This document shows, piece after piece, positions 1-7,724 of a DNA stretch of 64,000 nt. The notes under the pieces were generated by a model. That model was not told the origin of the DNA. It saw only the letters and a program-made list of their open reading frames with translations, and made no database searches. Both the position numbers and the translations under genes were made by a program. The stretch is from JACVCJ01 sp052437175 (GTDB lineage: Bacteria; Bacteroidota; Bacteroidia; CAIKAF01): positions 1 to 64,000 of the forward strand of contig JBQVOK010000011.1 of the NCBI GenBank assembly GCA_052437175.1. The letters are read 5' to 3'. Numbering within the stretch: position 1 is the stretch's first letter; every line of letters starts with the position of its first letter.

Positions 1-48
1 ACAACTGCGTTAGCCTACAACTGCGTTAGCCTACAACCGCGTCCGCCG
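1..48. repeat. 16-bp tandem repeat at window edge
   Basis: Three consecutive 16-bp units begin with ACAACTGCGTTAGCCT. The first two are identical and the third has diverged. The array probably continues upstream of the window. It lies in the non-coding stretch before the SDR gene. Confidence 0.8.
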
Positions 49-73
49 GACTTCCGGACTACGGACTTCGGAC

Positions 74-103
74 AACGAATCTTCGCCCCTGCGAAGATTC
101 GTT
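74..103. promoter_or_regulatory. Perfect 13-bp inverted repeat upstream of the SDR gene
   Basis: A 13-bp arm (74-86) and its exact complement (91-103) flank a CCCT loop, giving a very stable hairpin about 80 bases before the SDR start. No clear T-run follows on the + strand, so it could be a repeat element, a terminator of an upstream gene or an operator. Only the structure is certain. Confidence 0.6.
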
Positions 104-183
104 TCGCCTACAAAATGCCTCAAAACGGCTACATCGCTGAAACGGCTCTGCCGCAACTTTGTATCCTCAAATTGAAAATCAGA

Positions 184-1029
184 ATGACAATGGAACAATC
201 AAAAACAAAGGAGCCCAAAGTATGGTTCATCACCGGTACATCCCGCGGGTTTGGACGTGTATGGACCGAAGCCGCCCTGCAACGTGGCGATAAAGTGGCC
301 GCCACCGCCCGCAATACCGACAGCATCGCCGACTTTAAAGACAAATACGGCGACCAGGTGCTTACCCTGCCGCTGGACGTTACCGATCCCGCACAGGTAA
401 AGGCCGCCGTTGCCGCCGCACATCAGCATTTTGGCAAACTGGATATCGTGATCAATAATGCCGGTTATTCCCTGGTGAGTACCATAGAGGAAGCCCGGGC
501 CGACGAGATCCGCGCCCTGTACGATACCAATGTGCTGGGCCCCGTATCCGTGATACAGGCCGTGCTGCCCATTATGCGCGCGCAGGGTTACGGGCATATC
601 GTAGGTACGTCCAGTAACCTGGGGCATTTTGTTATCCCGGTCATCGGGTACTACGCCTCGTCCAAATGGGCTTTTGAAGCCATTCACGAAAGCCTGGCCA
701 CGGAGGTAAAACCCTTCGGTATTCAGGTTACTATTGTGGAACCGGGTGCTTATGCTACGGAGTTCGGCAGCGAACAGTCGCTGAAATTTGCCAGCACCAT
801 GCCGGAGTACGATGCCATACGGGCTGCGGTTTTCGGAGACATCGGCAAGTACGAACGGGGCAATCCCGAGGCTACCGGTCCGGCCATTTTAGCGTTGGTC
901 GATGCTGCAGAACCGCCCCTGCGCCTGTTCCTGGGACGTACGAACCTCGACGGCATTAAACAGACCTACGCCGAACGCATACGCGTGTGGGAAGAATGGC
1001 AGCACGTAGCGGCCGCCGCACAGGAATAA
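184..1029 (+). CDS. Short-chain dehydrogenase/reductase (SDR)
   Basis: This is a classical SDR of 281 residues. From the ATG at 184 it shows the cofactor motif TGTSRGFG (residues 18-25), NNAG (91-94), a serine region GTSS and the catalytic YASSK (Y157, K161). An upstream in-frame ATG at 115 would add 23 residues without SDR character, so 184 (or 190, two codons later) is preferred. The substrate cannot be read from the sequence. An arginine after the glycine motif is compatible with NADP(H). An AraC-type regulator follows 84 bases downstream on the same strand and may control it; that link is inference. Confidence 0.9.
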   Translation: MTMEQSKTKEPKVWFITGTSRGFGRVWTEAALQRGDKVAATARNTDSIADFKDKYGDQVLTLPLDVTDPAQVKAAVAAAHQHFGKLDIVINNAGYSLVSTIEEARADEIRALYDTNVLGPVSVIQAVLPIMRAQGYGHIVGTSSNLGHFVIPVIGYYASSKWAFEAIHESLATEVKPFGIQVTIVEPGAYATEFGSEQSLKFASTMPEYDAIRAAVFGDIGKYERGNPEATGPAILALVDAAEPPLRLFLGRTNLDGIKQTYAERIRVWEEWQHVAAAAQE

Positions 1030-1113
1030 ACGTTAACATCAGCAGCAGTCTGTAACAGGGCTGTTGCTGATTTTTTCAGTACTTTGTACGAACATTTTAT
1101 ACGATCTGCCGGT

Positions 1114-2049
1114 ATGAAAAAGAATACACACGCGCCGCTTAAATTTACATCGCTCACAGAGGCTGCCAAAGCGCTGGATTTTCCACCGCCGCAGCATCCC
1201 CTCATTACGGTCATGAACGGCATAGACCGGCCGCTGGACTTTACTTCGGTGCCGGACGGACACGTGCTCAGTTTCTATAAGATCGCGTTCCGGCCCAATG
1301 TAGGCGGACTGGTGCGCTACGGGCAAACGCATTTCGATTACAACGAGGGCGGACTGTTCTTTGCCGCGCCCGGCCAGATCGTAGCTCCCGACGAAAGGGC
1401 AAACGCCGGCGAAGCGCCCTGCACCCGGCAGGAGATAGCCATACTGATGCATCCCGATTTTTTACTGCATTACCCCCTGGCGGCCAAAATTAAAAAGTAC
1501 CGCTTCTTTTCATACGCTGTGAACGAGGCCCTGCACCTGTCCGAAAAAGAAAAGAACATTATCCTGAACCTTTTTCGCAACATTGAAGAAGAACTCAACA
1601 GCCGCATCGACGAACTGAGCCAGGACGTGGTCATAAGCCAGCTGGAACTGCTGCTGAATTACGCACAGCGCTTTTACAAACGCCAGTTCATTACCCGCAA
1701 GACCATCAGCAACAGCCTGCTGCAACAGTTCGAAGAAACGCTGGATAACTATTTCAACGAGGAGCAGCCCCTGTACAAGGGAACACCCACCGTACAGCAA
1801 CTGGCCGACAGCCTGGCCATTTCGCCGGGTTACCTCAGCGATATGCTGCGCACCCTCACCGGGCAGAACGCCCAGCAACATATCCACGAAAAGCTTATCG
1901 AAAAAGCGAAGGAACGTCTTTCCACTACCAATCTGTCGGTTTCGGAGATCGCCTATGAGCTGGGTTTCGAACATCCGCAGTCGTTCAGCAAACTCTTTAA
2001 GACCAAAACCAAACAAAGTCCGCTGGAATTCCGGGCGGGGTTTGGATAG
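1114..2049 (+). CDS. AraC-family transcriptional regulator
   Basis: The 311-residue protein has an N-terminal cupin-like sensing half and a C-terminal pair of helix-turn-helix units. The first HTH is around VQQLADSLAISPGYLSDML and the second around VSEIAYELGFEHPQSFSKLF, ending in the typical QSPLEFR. The start at 1114 (MKKN) is chosen over an upstream codon at 1084 because the extra residues look non-coding. Such proteins activate neighbouring genes in response to a small molecule, so the preceding SDR gene is the obvious candidate target. Ligand and operator are not visible. Confidence 0.92.
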   Translation: MKKNTHAPLKFTSLTEAAKALDFPPPQHPLITVMNGIDRPLDFTSVPDGHVLSFYKIAFRPNVGGLVRYGQTHFDYNEGGLFFAAPGQIVAPDERANAGEAPCTRQEIAILMHPDFLLHYPLAAKIKKYRFFSYAVNEALHLSEKEKNIILNLFRNIEEELNSRIDELSQDVVISQLELLLNYAQRFYKRQFITRKTISNSLLQQFEETLDNYFNEEQPLYKGTPTVQQLADSLAISPGYLSDMLRTLTGQNAQQHIHEKLIEKAKERLSTTNLSVSEIAYELGFEHPQSFSKLFKTKTKQSPLEFRAGFG

Positions 2050-2867
2050 CTTATAGCCGGGAGCTGAGAGAAAAGAGCCGGGAGTAAAGAGGGACGGGGA
2101 ACGGGGCCGGAAGCGATTGCCGGCGAAGTGAAGATCCGTATCCGGGGAGCAGGCAATTCATAGAAAGAGAATGTATAGCCGGAAAGAAAACGTTGATGGC
2201 TCCTGACCTGATCCTGGCAACACCATGTTGCTGGTCCGGGACCGGGTAAAGCGGGTTATGTAAGTGTCTGCATCGGGTCTCTGAGCAGGTGCGGCGCGTT
2301 GTATAGCAGGCAGATCAGGTCCGGAACCGGACAGAGCGGGTCTAAAACGACATATAGCCCGTCCTGAACTCCCTGTACCGGGTAGGGTACCTGTGTATAG
2401 TACGTATGCAGGTGTGTACACCCGGTTCTGTAAATGGGTATAGTGGCTGGGGTAAATGGGTATAGCGGTTTATGGACCGGCTGTGCGGGGTGGGGTATTT
2501 AACGGTAGCGGGTTTACAGACGGGTATACCGGGTTATACATACCGGTATTCGGACTCCGGGACCAGATAGGGGGGAGTATGGCAAGTGGATACTCGGGGC
2601 TGCGGCCTCCTTATATGGACTTTTACACATGACTGCAAGGGCTGCGGAATAGGGTACAGCGGGTTGGGAGTCAAAGAGTAAAGAGTAAAGAGTCCGATAG
2701 TCCGCGTTAAGCGGTTTGAAGTAGAGCGTTTGGAACCTGGAATTCGCTGCGAAAGGGATTGTAAACAGTGGCGGTAGGAGAGGGGATCCGGAGATAGGAT
2801 GTACATAAGAGAGGAAATAGAGCGAATTTATTTGTTATATTTATTGCATAAAAAAAGAATACGTTCT
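2050..2867. other. Repeat-rich intergenic stretch, no gene seen
   Basis: About 800 bases without a convincing gene. The stretch is built from degenerate short repeats: GGGGTAAATGGGTATAG-type units near 2434-2466, several CCGGGACCGGGTAAAGCGGG-like blocks around 2230-2345, and three perfect 7-bp units AAAGAGT at 2673-2693. Short open frames exist on both strands but lack starts, domains or plausible composition. Confidence 0.6.
2673..2693. repeat. 7-bp tandem repeat (AAAGAGT)x3
   Basis: Three perfect head-to-tail copies of AAAGAGT lie within the repeat-rich gap before the next lipoprotein gene. It is a simple-sequence tract that could vary in copy number. Confidence 0.8.
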
Positions 2868-3590
2868 ATGCTTCCGTTCAGATATTTTCTGCTTTGCATG
2901 CTGCTGACAGGTGTGTGGATTTCCTGCGGTGGAAAAACCACGGCTGACCTGCAGCCGGGACCTACAGTCAAGGCAGATTCTGTACAGGCCGAAACGCCGG
3001 TTCTGATTGAATCATTCATAGACAGTACATGCATCGGCCGCCGCGGTTTCAATAAAGTAGAATTACTCAAATACCGCCATTCAGATAGTGTATATACGAT
3101 CGTACGTTTTTACACACTTAGAAACAGAATATATATACGTAAAAATAATTTTCGCTTTGAGAACGATAATATTACCGGACTGAGCACCGAACTGAAAGAC
3201 CTGACTGCAGATGGTTATAAAGACCTTACCTATACTCCTTATGCTGTGGCCCGCGGTGCGAATGATGTGCGTTATCTTTTTGTGTATAGTGTGGCAGGAG
3301 ACAGTCTGGTTTTTATCCGTAATTCAGACAATTACCCTAATCTGGAATACAATAAAAAGCTGAAATGCCTCGATGCCTGGTCCGTATATGGAGGGTCAAC
3401 CACGTCCTTCCTGAGGATAGAAGGAGATAGTTTGTATCCTTTTGCAACGGTGACTCTGTTCGACGGGCTGGAAGTAAAAACGTATGATACAAAAGGTAAC
3501 GCCCGTCTTATTTTTAGCGACAGTACGGAAAAACAGACCATGCTGCGGTATCGTAATTATAATCCCCTGGAGCTGGCTGAAGCATATTGA
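2868..3590 (+). CDS. Hypothetical lipoprotein
   Basis: A 240-residue protein of unknown function. The start at 2868 gives a hydrophobic signal ending in VWISC, so Cys18 would be lipidated (signal peptidase II cleavage). A longer frame from 2799 would bury this signal and is rejected. The mature part has no family I recognise. A segment DLTADGYKDLTY resembles Asp/Gly-rich FG-GAP-like loops in surface proteins, but there is only one. It stands alone, 127 bases before a small membrane protein on the same strand. Confidence 0.7.
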   Translation: MLPFRYFLLCMLLTGVWISCGGKTTADLQPGPTVKADSVQAETPVLIESFIDSTCIGRRGFNKVELLKYRHSDSVYTIVRFYTLRNRIYIRKNNFRFENDNITGLSTELKDLTADGYKDLTYTPYAVARGANDVRYLFVYSVAGDSLVFIRNSDNYPNLEYNKKLKCLDAWSVYGGSTTSFLRIEGDSLYPFATVTLFDGLEVKTYDTKGNARLIFSDSTEKQTMLRYRNYNPLELAEAY

Positions 3591-3660
3591 GAACAAGGAG
3601 AATCATAAAGGGTAAAGAAGACGAAGTATAGAGTTGGCAAACAGCAGGTCGGAAAAAAAA

Positions 3661-3668
3661 TAATTTTG
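3661..3668 (+). promoter_or_regulatory. Bacteroidota-type -7 box TAATTTTG
   Basis: This matches TAnnTTTG, the -7 consensus of the Bacteroidota primary sigma factor, 50 bases before the membrane-protein start at 3718. A TTGG at 3634 is slightly too far upstream to be an ideal -33 element. Confidence 0.55.
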
Positions 3669-3717
3669 TAAATAAAACGATTTAAATGAATTTTAGACCC
3701 TTATTGCCGTCTGATCC

Positions 3718-4176
3718 ATGAAATTGAGTGAACGTTTCCGTGTAATAGCCTGGCTTGTATGCGGAATTTTTGTCCTGATCAATATCCTGTTCTTTTTTGA
3801 TCCCCTGATGCAGAGATCGGGAATGCAGATCTTCGGCGCCGCACTCTGTCTCTGGTTCTATATCGATTACAAAATGCTGCGGGTAGATCGGTATTACCTG
3901 GCCTGCCTGTTGATATCTGTAGCGCTGTTTCTCTATGGTTTTCTGCTTATGTATGTACTTCCGGATGTAGACCCTTCGGGTTGTCAGGGACCACTATGCC
4001 TGTTATTTGTGCAAAAACCGCTGCGTTTGCTCTTCCTGCTCCTGATGCGGCGGGAGCCGGTTGTAGACAGACACAGCGAAAATTTTATCGACCGTATCTA
4101 TTCTATACTGTTTTTTGTTCTCTCGGTGGTATGCCTTACGCTGGATGAGATACCCCGTCTGCTGGGCTGGCGCTGA
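3718..4176 (+). CDS. Hypothetical small integral membrane protein
   Basis: The 152-residue protein has about four hydrophobic spans (roughly residues 11-28, 36-50, 60-82 and 130-148). A short soluble loop DVDPSGCQGPLC holds two cysteines that could form a disulphide outside the membrane. No family is recognised. It has its own likely promoter at 3661. The following 240 bases hold no gene. Confidence 0.6.
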   Translation: MKLSERFRVIAWLVCGIFVLINILFFFDPLMQRSGMQIFGAALCLWFYIDYKMLRVDRYYLACLLISVALFLYGFLLMYVLPDVDPSGCQGPLCLLFVQKPLRLLFLLLMRREPVVDRHSENFIDRIYSILFFVLSVVCLTLDEIPRLLGWR

Positions 4177-4195
4177 GTACGTATGGAGTCTGTAG

Positions 4196-4386
4196 TCCGG
4201 GAGTCCGGATTCCGGACCACTGAGAGAACAATGAGCGTCGTAACCTTGATATTTGGATAGATATCCTGAAATTCAGCCCGGGAATCTAAATGTATAATCT
4301 CTACATACAAACACCGGATATCATCTCCCAACGTTTCATTTTCCAATCTAAATTCCGGACTATAGACTTTCGGACTCCGGACTTTT
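4196..4386. repeat. Dispersed CGGACT/CCGGAGT short repeats
   Basis: Two clusters (about 4196-4222 and 4353-4386) consist of overlapping copies of GGACTCCGGA-like units in the gap before the 4416 gene. The same motif recurs at 46-73 and 21690-21727, always between genes. The function is unknown. Confidence 0.5.
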
Positions 4387-4415
4387 TCTATATTTACAGA
4401 GACTTATATCACATT

Positions 4416-5087
4416 ATGAAAAAGATACCTGTTCTGCTCAGCTTGCCGTTTCTCTCTATGTCGCTTTTCGCACAAAAAAATATAAAAGGCCGTTATGTCT
4501 ATAAAATGACGGGCGAATTCATCCGGCCGTATTACGATACCCTGCAGCTGAAAAAGGACGGCACCTATTACCGCGGACGTTATTCCGCGCGGGGCAGCCG
4601 GGGACACCTGGCCGACCGGGGTACCTATACGTTTGCCAACGACAGTACGCTGCTGCTGACATCGGCCCCCAATCCGCTGCGGATCGATTTTGTGTATAAG
4701 GATATGAACCATACGGAAGAGAAACGGAGCGACAGTGATTCCATTACGTTCGAAATTGTTACACCGGATACCTATGCGATACCTTACCTGGCAATTACCA
4801 TCCGGATGGAAGATGGCACGAAGAAAAGCTATCGCCCGGATGTAAATGGCCGGCTGCGTATTGCCGAAAAGAACATAAAGGACTTTGCTGTATCGCTGGA
4901 TGCTGATCAGATCCGCGGTCTGTCTTTTTCCTATAAGCCGGAATATGCGGTAAGCCATCATGTACTGGAATATCGTTTCGAGCGAAACATGGGGCTTCTA
5001 TACGAACAACCGGTTGTGCTCCGCAAAAAATCCCTGGTTTTAAAACATAAGAATGCCGAATTCAGCGCTGAATTTGTAAAGAAGTAA
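4416..5087 (+). CDS. Hypothetical secreted protein
   Basis: The 223-residue protein starts at MKKIPVLLSLPFL with a standard signal peptide ending near SLFAQ. An upstream frame from 4290 reads through the CGGACT repeats and is rejected. The N-terminal half is a run of short strands (GRYVYKMTGEF, GTYYRGRY, GTYTFANDSTLLLTS) resembling lipocalin-like beta barrels of Bacteroidota. No catalytic motif is evident. A periplasmic or surface location is inferred from the signal peptide only. Confidence 0.65.
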   Translation: MKKIPVLLSLPFLSMSLFAQKNIKGRYVYKMTGEFIRPYYDTLQLKKDGTYYRGRYSARGSRGHLADRGTYTFANDSTLLLTSAPNPLRIDFVYKDMNHTEEKRSDSDSITFEIVTPDTYAIPYLAITIRMEDGTKKSYRPDVNGRLRIAEKNIKDFAVSLDADQIRGLSFSYKPEYAVSHHVLEYRFERNMGLLYEQPVVLRKKSLVLKHKNAEFSAEFVKK

Positions 5088-5266
5088 AATTACGTATGGT
5101 GGATAGTTTATACCCGGAGTCCGCCGGTTAAGAGGAATGAGGGAAGAGGCGGGCAAATCGTGACACTTGCGTCAGCCCTGGCTATGGGCTCTTGGCTATA
5201 GACTTTTCCTGAAAAACCATACCTTCGTATACCCATACGCATGGGTGCAACAAAACAAGAACCATC

Positions 5267-5710
5267 ATGACTGAATTTCAGAAAGAAATAGCCATACGCT
5301 GGGCCGATCTCGACGCCAATTACCACGTACGCCACAGTGTGTATTACGATTACGGGGCGCAACACCGTATCGAGCTGCTGGCTTCCGTGGGCATGACTAC
5401 CGAAGTGATGCGCAACGAACATTTCGGGCCGGTGATCTTCCGCGAGGAATGTGTGTTCCGCCGCGAGATCCGTTTCGAGGACAAAATATTCATCAATACC
5501 CGCCTGGCCAAAGTACGGCACGATTATGCCCGCTGGACCATTCAGCACATCCTGAGTGATGCGGAAGGCGTTGTGCGTGCCGTGATCACGCTGGACGGAG
5601 CCTGGATAGACACACAGACCCGCCGCCTGTCCGATCCTACGCCCGCCGCAGCCATTAAAGCCCTGAGCGCCTTCCCGAAAACGGAAGATTTTAAGGAGAC
5701 GGATAAATAG
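5267..5710 (+). CDS. Acyl-CoA thioesterase, 4HBT hotdog family
   Basis: The 147-residue length is typical of single-domain hotdog thioesterases of the 4-hydroxybenzoyl-CoA thioesterase/YbgC class, which hydrolyse acyl-CoA to free acid and CoA in the cytosol. The signature is RWADLDANYHVRHSVYYDY (residues 11-29), where an Asp in the loop before the long helix is catalytic in the family. FRREIRFEDKIFINTRLAKV forms the following strands. The acyl substrate is not predictable. It is isolated, with a repeat array downstream. Confidence 0.85.
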   Translation: MTEFQKEIAIRWADLDANYHVRHSVYYDYGAQHRIELLASVGMTTEVMRNEHFGPVIFREECVFRREIRFEDKIFINTRLAKVRHDYARWTIQHILSDAEGVVRAVITLDGAWIDTQTRRLSDPTPAAAIKALSAFPKTEDFKETDK

Positions 5711-5726
5711 CTATTCCATTATTTTG

Positions 5727-6022
5727 CCCGCGGATAACCGCAGATCTGCATTAAGAGTTTCTACCCGCAGATAATCGCTGAGAAGACTAAGGCGTTCTCA
5801 ATAAAAGGGTATACCTGGCAAAACATGGGTTTATAGAGTGTTTTCCCGCGGATAACCGCAGATCTGTATTAAGCGTTTCTATCCGCAGATATGCGCAGAG
5901 AAGACTAAGCATTCGCAATAAAAGGGCCGACCTGGTAAAACATGGGTTTATAGTGTTTTCCCGCATAAACCCGCAGATTTGCATTAAGAGTTTCTACCCA
6001 CAGATAATCGCTGAGAAGACTA
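5727..6022. repeat. Three ~115-118 bp imperfect direct repeats (forward orientation)
   Basis: Units begin with CCCGC(GGAT)AA(A)CC at about 5727, 5845 and 5960 and share a core of CGCAGAT, TTAAG..TTTCTA and AGAAGACTA. They also share the spacer text ACCTGG(C/T)AAAACATGGG between units. The period is 118 then 115 bases. Each contains CGGATAACCGCAGAT dyad-like elements. No protein is plausible here. Confidence 0.75.
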
Positions 6023-6062
6023 TGAGACATGTATGATGCTAAGCGTAGACCGGGCAAAAGCA

Positions 6063-6277
6063 TCTGCGTATTCTGCGGAAAAAAAACAGTGTTAAGAAAA
6101 ATATCTGCGCTTATCTGCGGGGAACAAGACATCGCAAAAGAAAACACGGCTAAACGTTCCTGCGTATTCTGCGGGAAAAAACAATACGAAGGAAAATATC
6201 TGCACTTATCTGCGGGGAACAAGACATCGCAAAAGAAAACACGGCTAAACGTTTCCGCACCCTCTGCGGAAAGCACG
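6063..6277. repeat. Two ~95-bp repeats facing the preceding array (reverse orientation)
   Basis: ATATCTGC(G/A)CTTATCTGCGG at 6101 and 6196, each followed by an identical stretch ending GGCTAAACGTT, is preceded by TGCGTATTCTGCGG. TATCTGCG/CTGCGG is the reverse complement of the CCGCAGATA cores at 5727-6022, so the two arrays point toward each other. An open frame of 84 codons runs through this array but is an artefact of the repeat. Confidence 0.7.
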
Positions 6278-6299
6278 CATTAAGTAAAAAACAGGAGAA

Positions 6300-6956
6300 T
6301 TACGCCCGGTTGATGTAGATGTTTTTGCCCACGCGCTCGGAGAGCATCAGCTCGGTATTGCCCACCATGGCAACGATCGTACGGTCGTACTCGAAGATCT
6401 TGCGTATGGTCACCCGTGCACCCAGTACCAGCTTAACACCGTCCAGGTATTGCAGGAACTCGGTAGAATGCTCTTTTACCCCTACAATAATGCCCTGTTC
6501 GTCCACGGCCAGGTCGGCCAGGGTAAAGTCTTTATGATGGTCCATTTTACCTTCGCGGTCGGGGATAGGGTCGCCGTGCGGGTCTTTTTTCGGGAAGCCG
6601 AGGTATTCCTCCAGCTTGTCTACCAGTTTCTCAGAACGGATGTGTTCCAGCTCTTCGGCAATTTCGTGGATCTCGTCCCAGCTGAAATTCAGTTTATCTA
6701 CCAGGAATACTTCCCAGAGGCGGTGCCGGCGCACGATGGCCGAAGCTATTTTACGGCCCTTGGGGGTCAGGGAAACGCCTTTGTACTTTTCGTAACGGAT
6801 CAGCTTCTTGTCCGACAGTTTCTGTATCATATCCGTTACCGAGGAGGCTTTGGTCTGCAGCACCTCGGCCACATCGTTGGTGGATACGCGGCGGTTCTCC
6901 CGGCCGCTGATATGAAAAATGGTCTTCAGGTAATTTTCTTCCGAAACGGTATACAT
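6300..6956 (-). CDS. DtxR/MntR-family metal-dependent repressor with FeoA-like domain
   Basis: The 218-residue protein, read from the ATG at 6956, has an N-terminal winged helix (residues 4-63, VSTNDVAEVLQTKASSVTDMIQKL), a metal-binding dimerisation domain (about 70-145) and a C-terminal SH3/FeoA-like domain. Aligning by eye to DtxR, the ancillary-site residues are kept (H78, E82, H97). The primary site has E101 where DtxR has Cys, plus E104 and H105. The Glu is the MntR-like choice and suggests Mn(II) sensing. A TTG seven codons upstream is possible but less likely. It probably represses metal-uptake genes elsewhere; none are adjacent. Confidence 0.88.
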   Translation of the reverse strand: MYTVSEENYLKTIFHISGRENRRVSTNDVAEVLQTKASSVTDMIQKLSDKKLIRYEKYKGVSLTPKGRKIASAIVRRHRLWEVFLVDKLNFSWDEIHEIAEELEHIRSEKLVDKLEEYLGFPKKDPHGDPIPDREGKMDHHKDFTLADLAVDEQGIIVGVKEHSTEFLQYLDGVKLVLGARVTIRKIFEYDRTIVAMVGNTELMLSERVGKNIYINRA

Positions 6957-7123
6957 ATAGCCCTGTCCTTTGTACAAAGAAACTTAAAATTCTGAAATAT
7001 GCCCCGTTTTATCCCGGAAATGCCCCATTTTTGAACATTCGTCGGCAGGTTTAACCTGTTTTTCGTATTTTCGGAACGTAGGCCTGCCAGTCTGCGTATA
7101 CCTTACTATTAAAAGCTAAATCT

Positions 7124-7690
7124 ATGGAACTCTGGTGGAACTCATTAGACATGTACTACAAAGTACTCTGGGGCGTGGCGCTTGCGTCCTCCGCAATTTT
7201 TATCTTTCAGGCGGTTATGACCTTCGCGGGTATGGACTCCGGAACGGATTTCGATGCCGATTTTGACGGCGATATGGACACGCACGGCGCTTTCCAGCTC
7301 TTTACCCTGCGCAACCTCGTTAACTTTATGCTGGGCTTTTCCTGGACGGCCATCGCGCTCAAGAACACCGTTTCCGCCCAGTGGCTGCTGATCCTGGTGT
7401 CTGCCCTGGCCGGTGTGGCCCTGGTGGTGGCCGTAATGTATATGTTCCTGGCCATGACCCGCCTGCAGCAGAGCGGTAATATGGAAGTGAAAGGGGCCGT
7501 AGGTGCCACCGGTACGGTATACCTTACCATTCCCGGGCAACGCAGCGGAGCCGGCAAAATTCATATCAAGATCCAGAACACCCTGCGCGAGGTGGACGCC
7601 GTAACCGAAGGCGATGCCATTCCTACGGGCGCCATGATCAAAGTGACGTCTGTACTGGAAGACACTATACTTATTGTAACAAAGATCTAA
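7124..7690 (+). CDS. NfeD-like membrane protein, flotillin partner
   Basis: The 188-residue protein has three hydrophobic spans (about residues 12-33, 60-80 and 88-110), an acidic loop DSGTDFDADFDGDMD between the first two, and a C-terminal OB-fold-like beta domain (GAVGATGTVYLTIPG ... MIKVTSVLEDTILIVTKI). This layout matches the short NfeD/YuaF class encoded next to flotillins. The flotillin gene starts 34 bases downstream on the same strand, which supports a shared transcript and membrane complex. Confidence 0.8.
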   Translation: MELWWNSLDMYYKVLWGVALASSAIFIFQAVMTFAGMDSGTDFDADFDGDMDTHGAFQLFTLRNLVNFMLGFSWTAIALKNTVSAQWLLILVSALAGVALVVAVMYMFLAMTRLQQSGNMEVKGAVGATGTVYLTIPGQRSGAGKIHIKIQNTLREVDAVTEGDAIPTGAMIKVTSVLEDTILIVTKI

Positions 7691-7724
7691 ACCTGTAACA
7701 TTTTTCAATTCTAAATAAGTCTCT

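Noticed and set aside
2158..2421. 87-codon frame on the minus strand in the repeat-rich gap
   Set aside because: Composition is dominated by the local CCGGG repeats and no domain, signal or promoter is evident.
5727..6277. CRISPR-like array
   Set aside because: Units are 95-118 bp, imperfect, in two orientations, and the intervening text is itself repeated rather than unique spacers. No cas genes are present.
6029..6283. 84-codon frame in the facing repeats
   Set aside because: The frame consists of two copies of the 95-bp repeat and encodes the same peptide twice. No start context or homology is visible.
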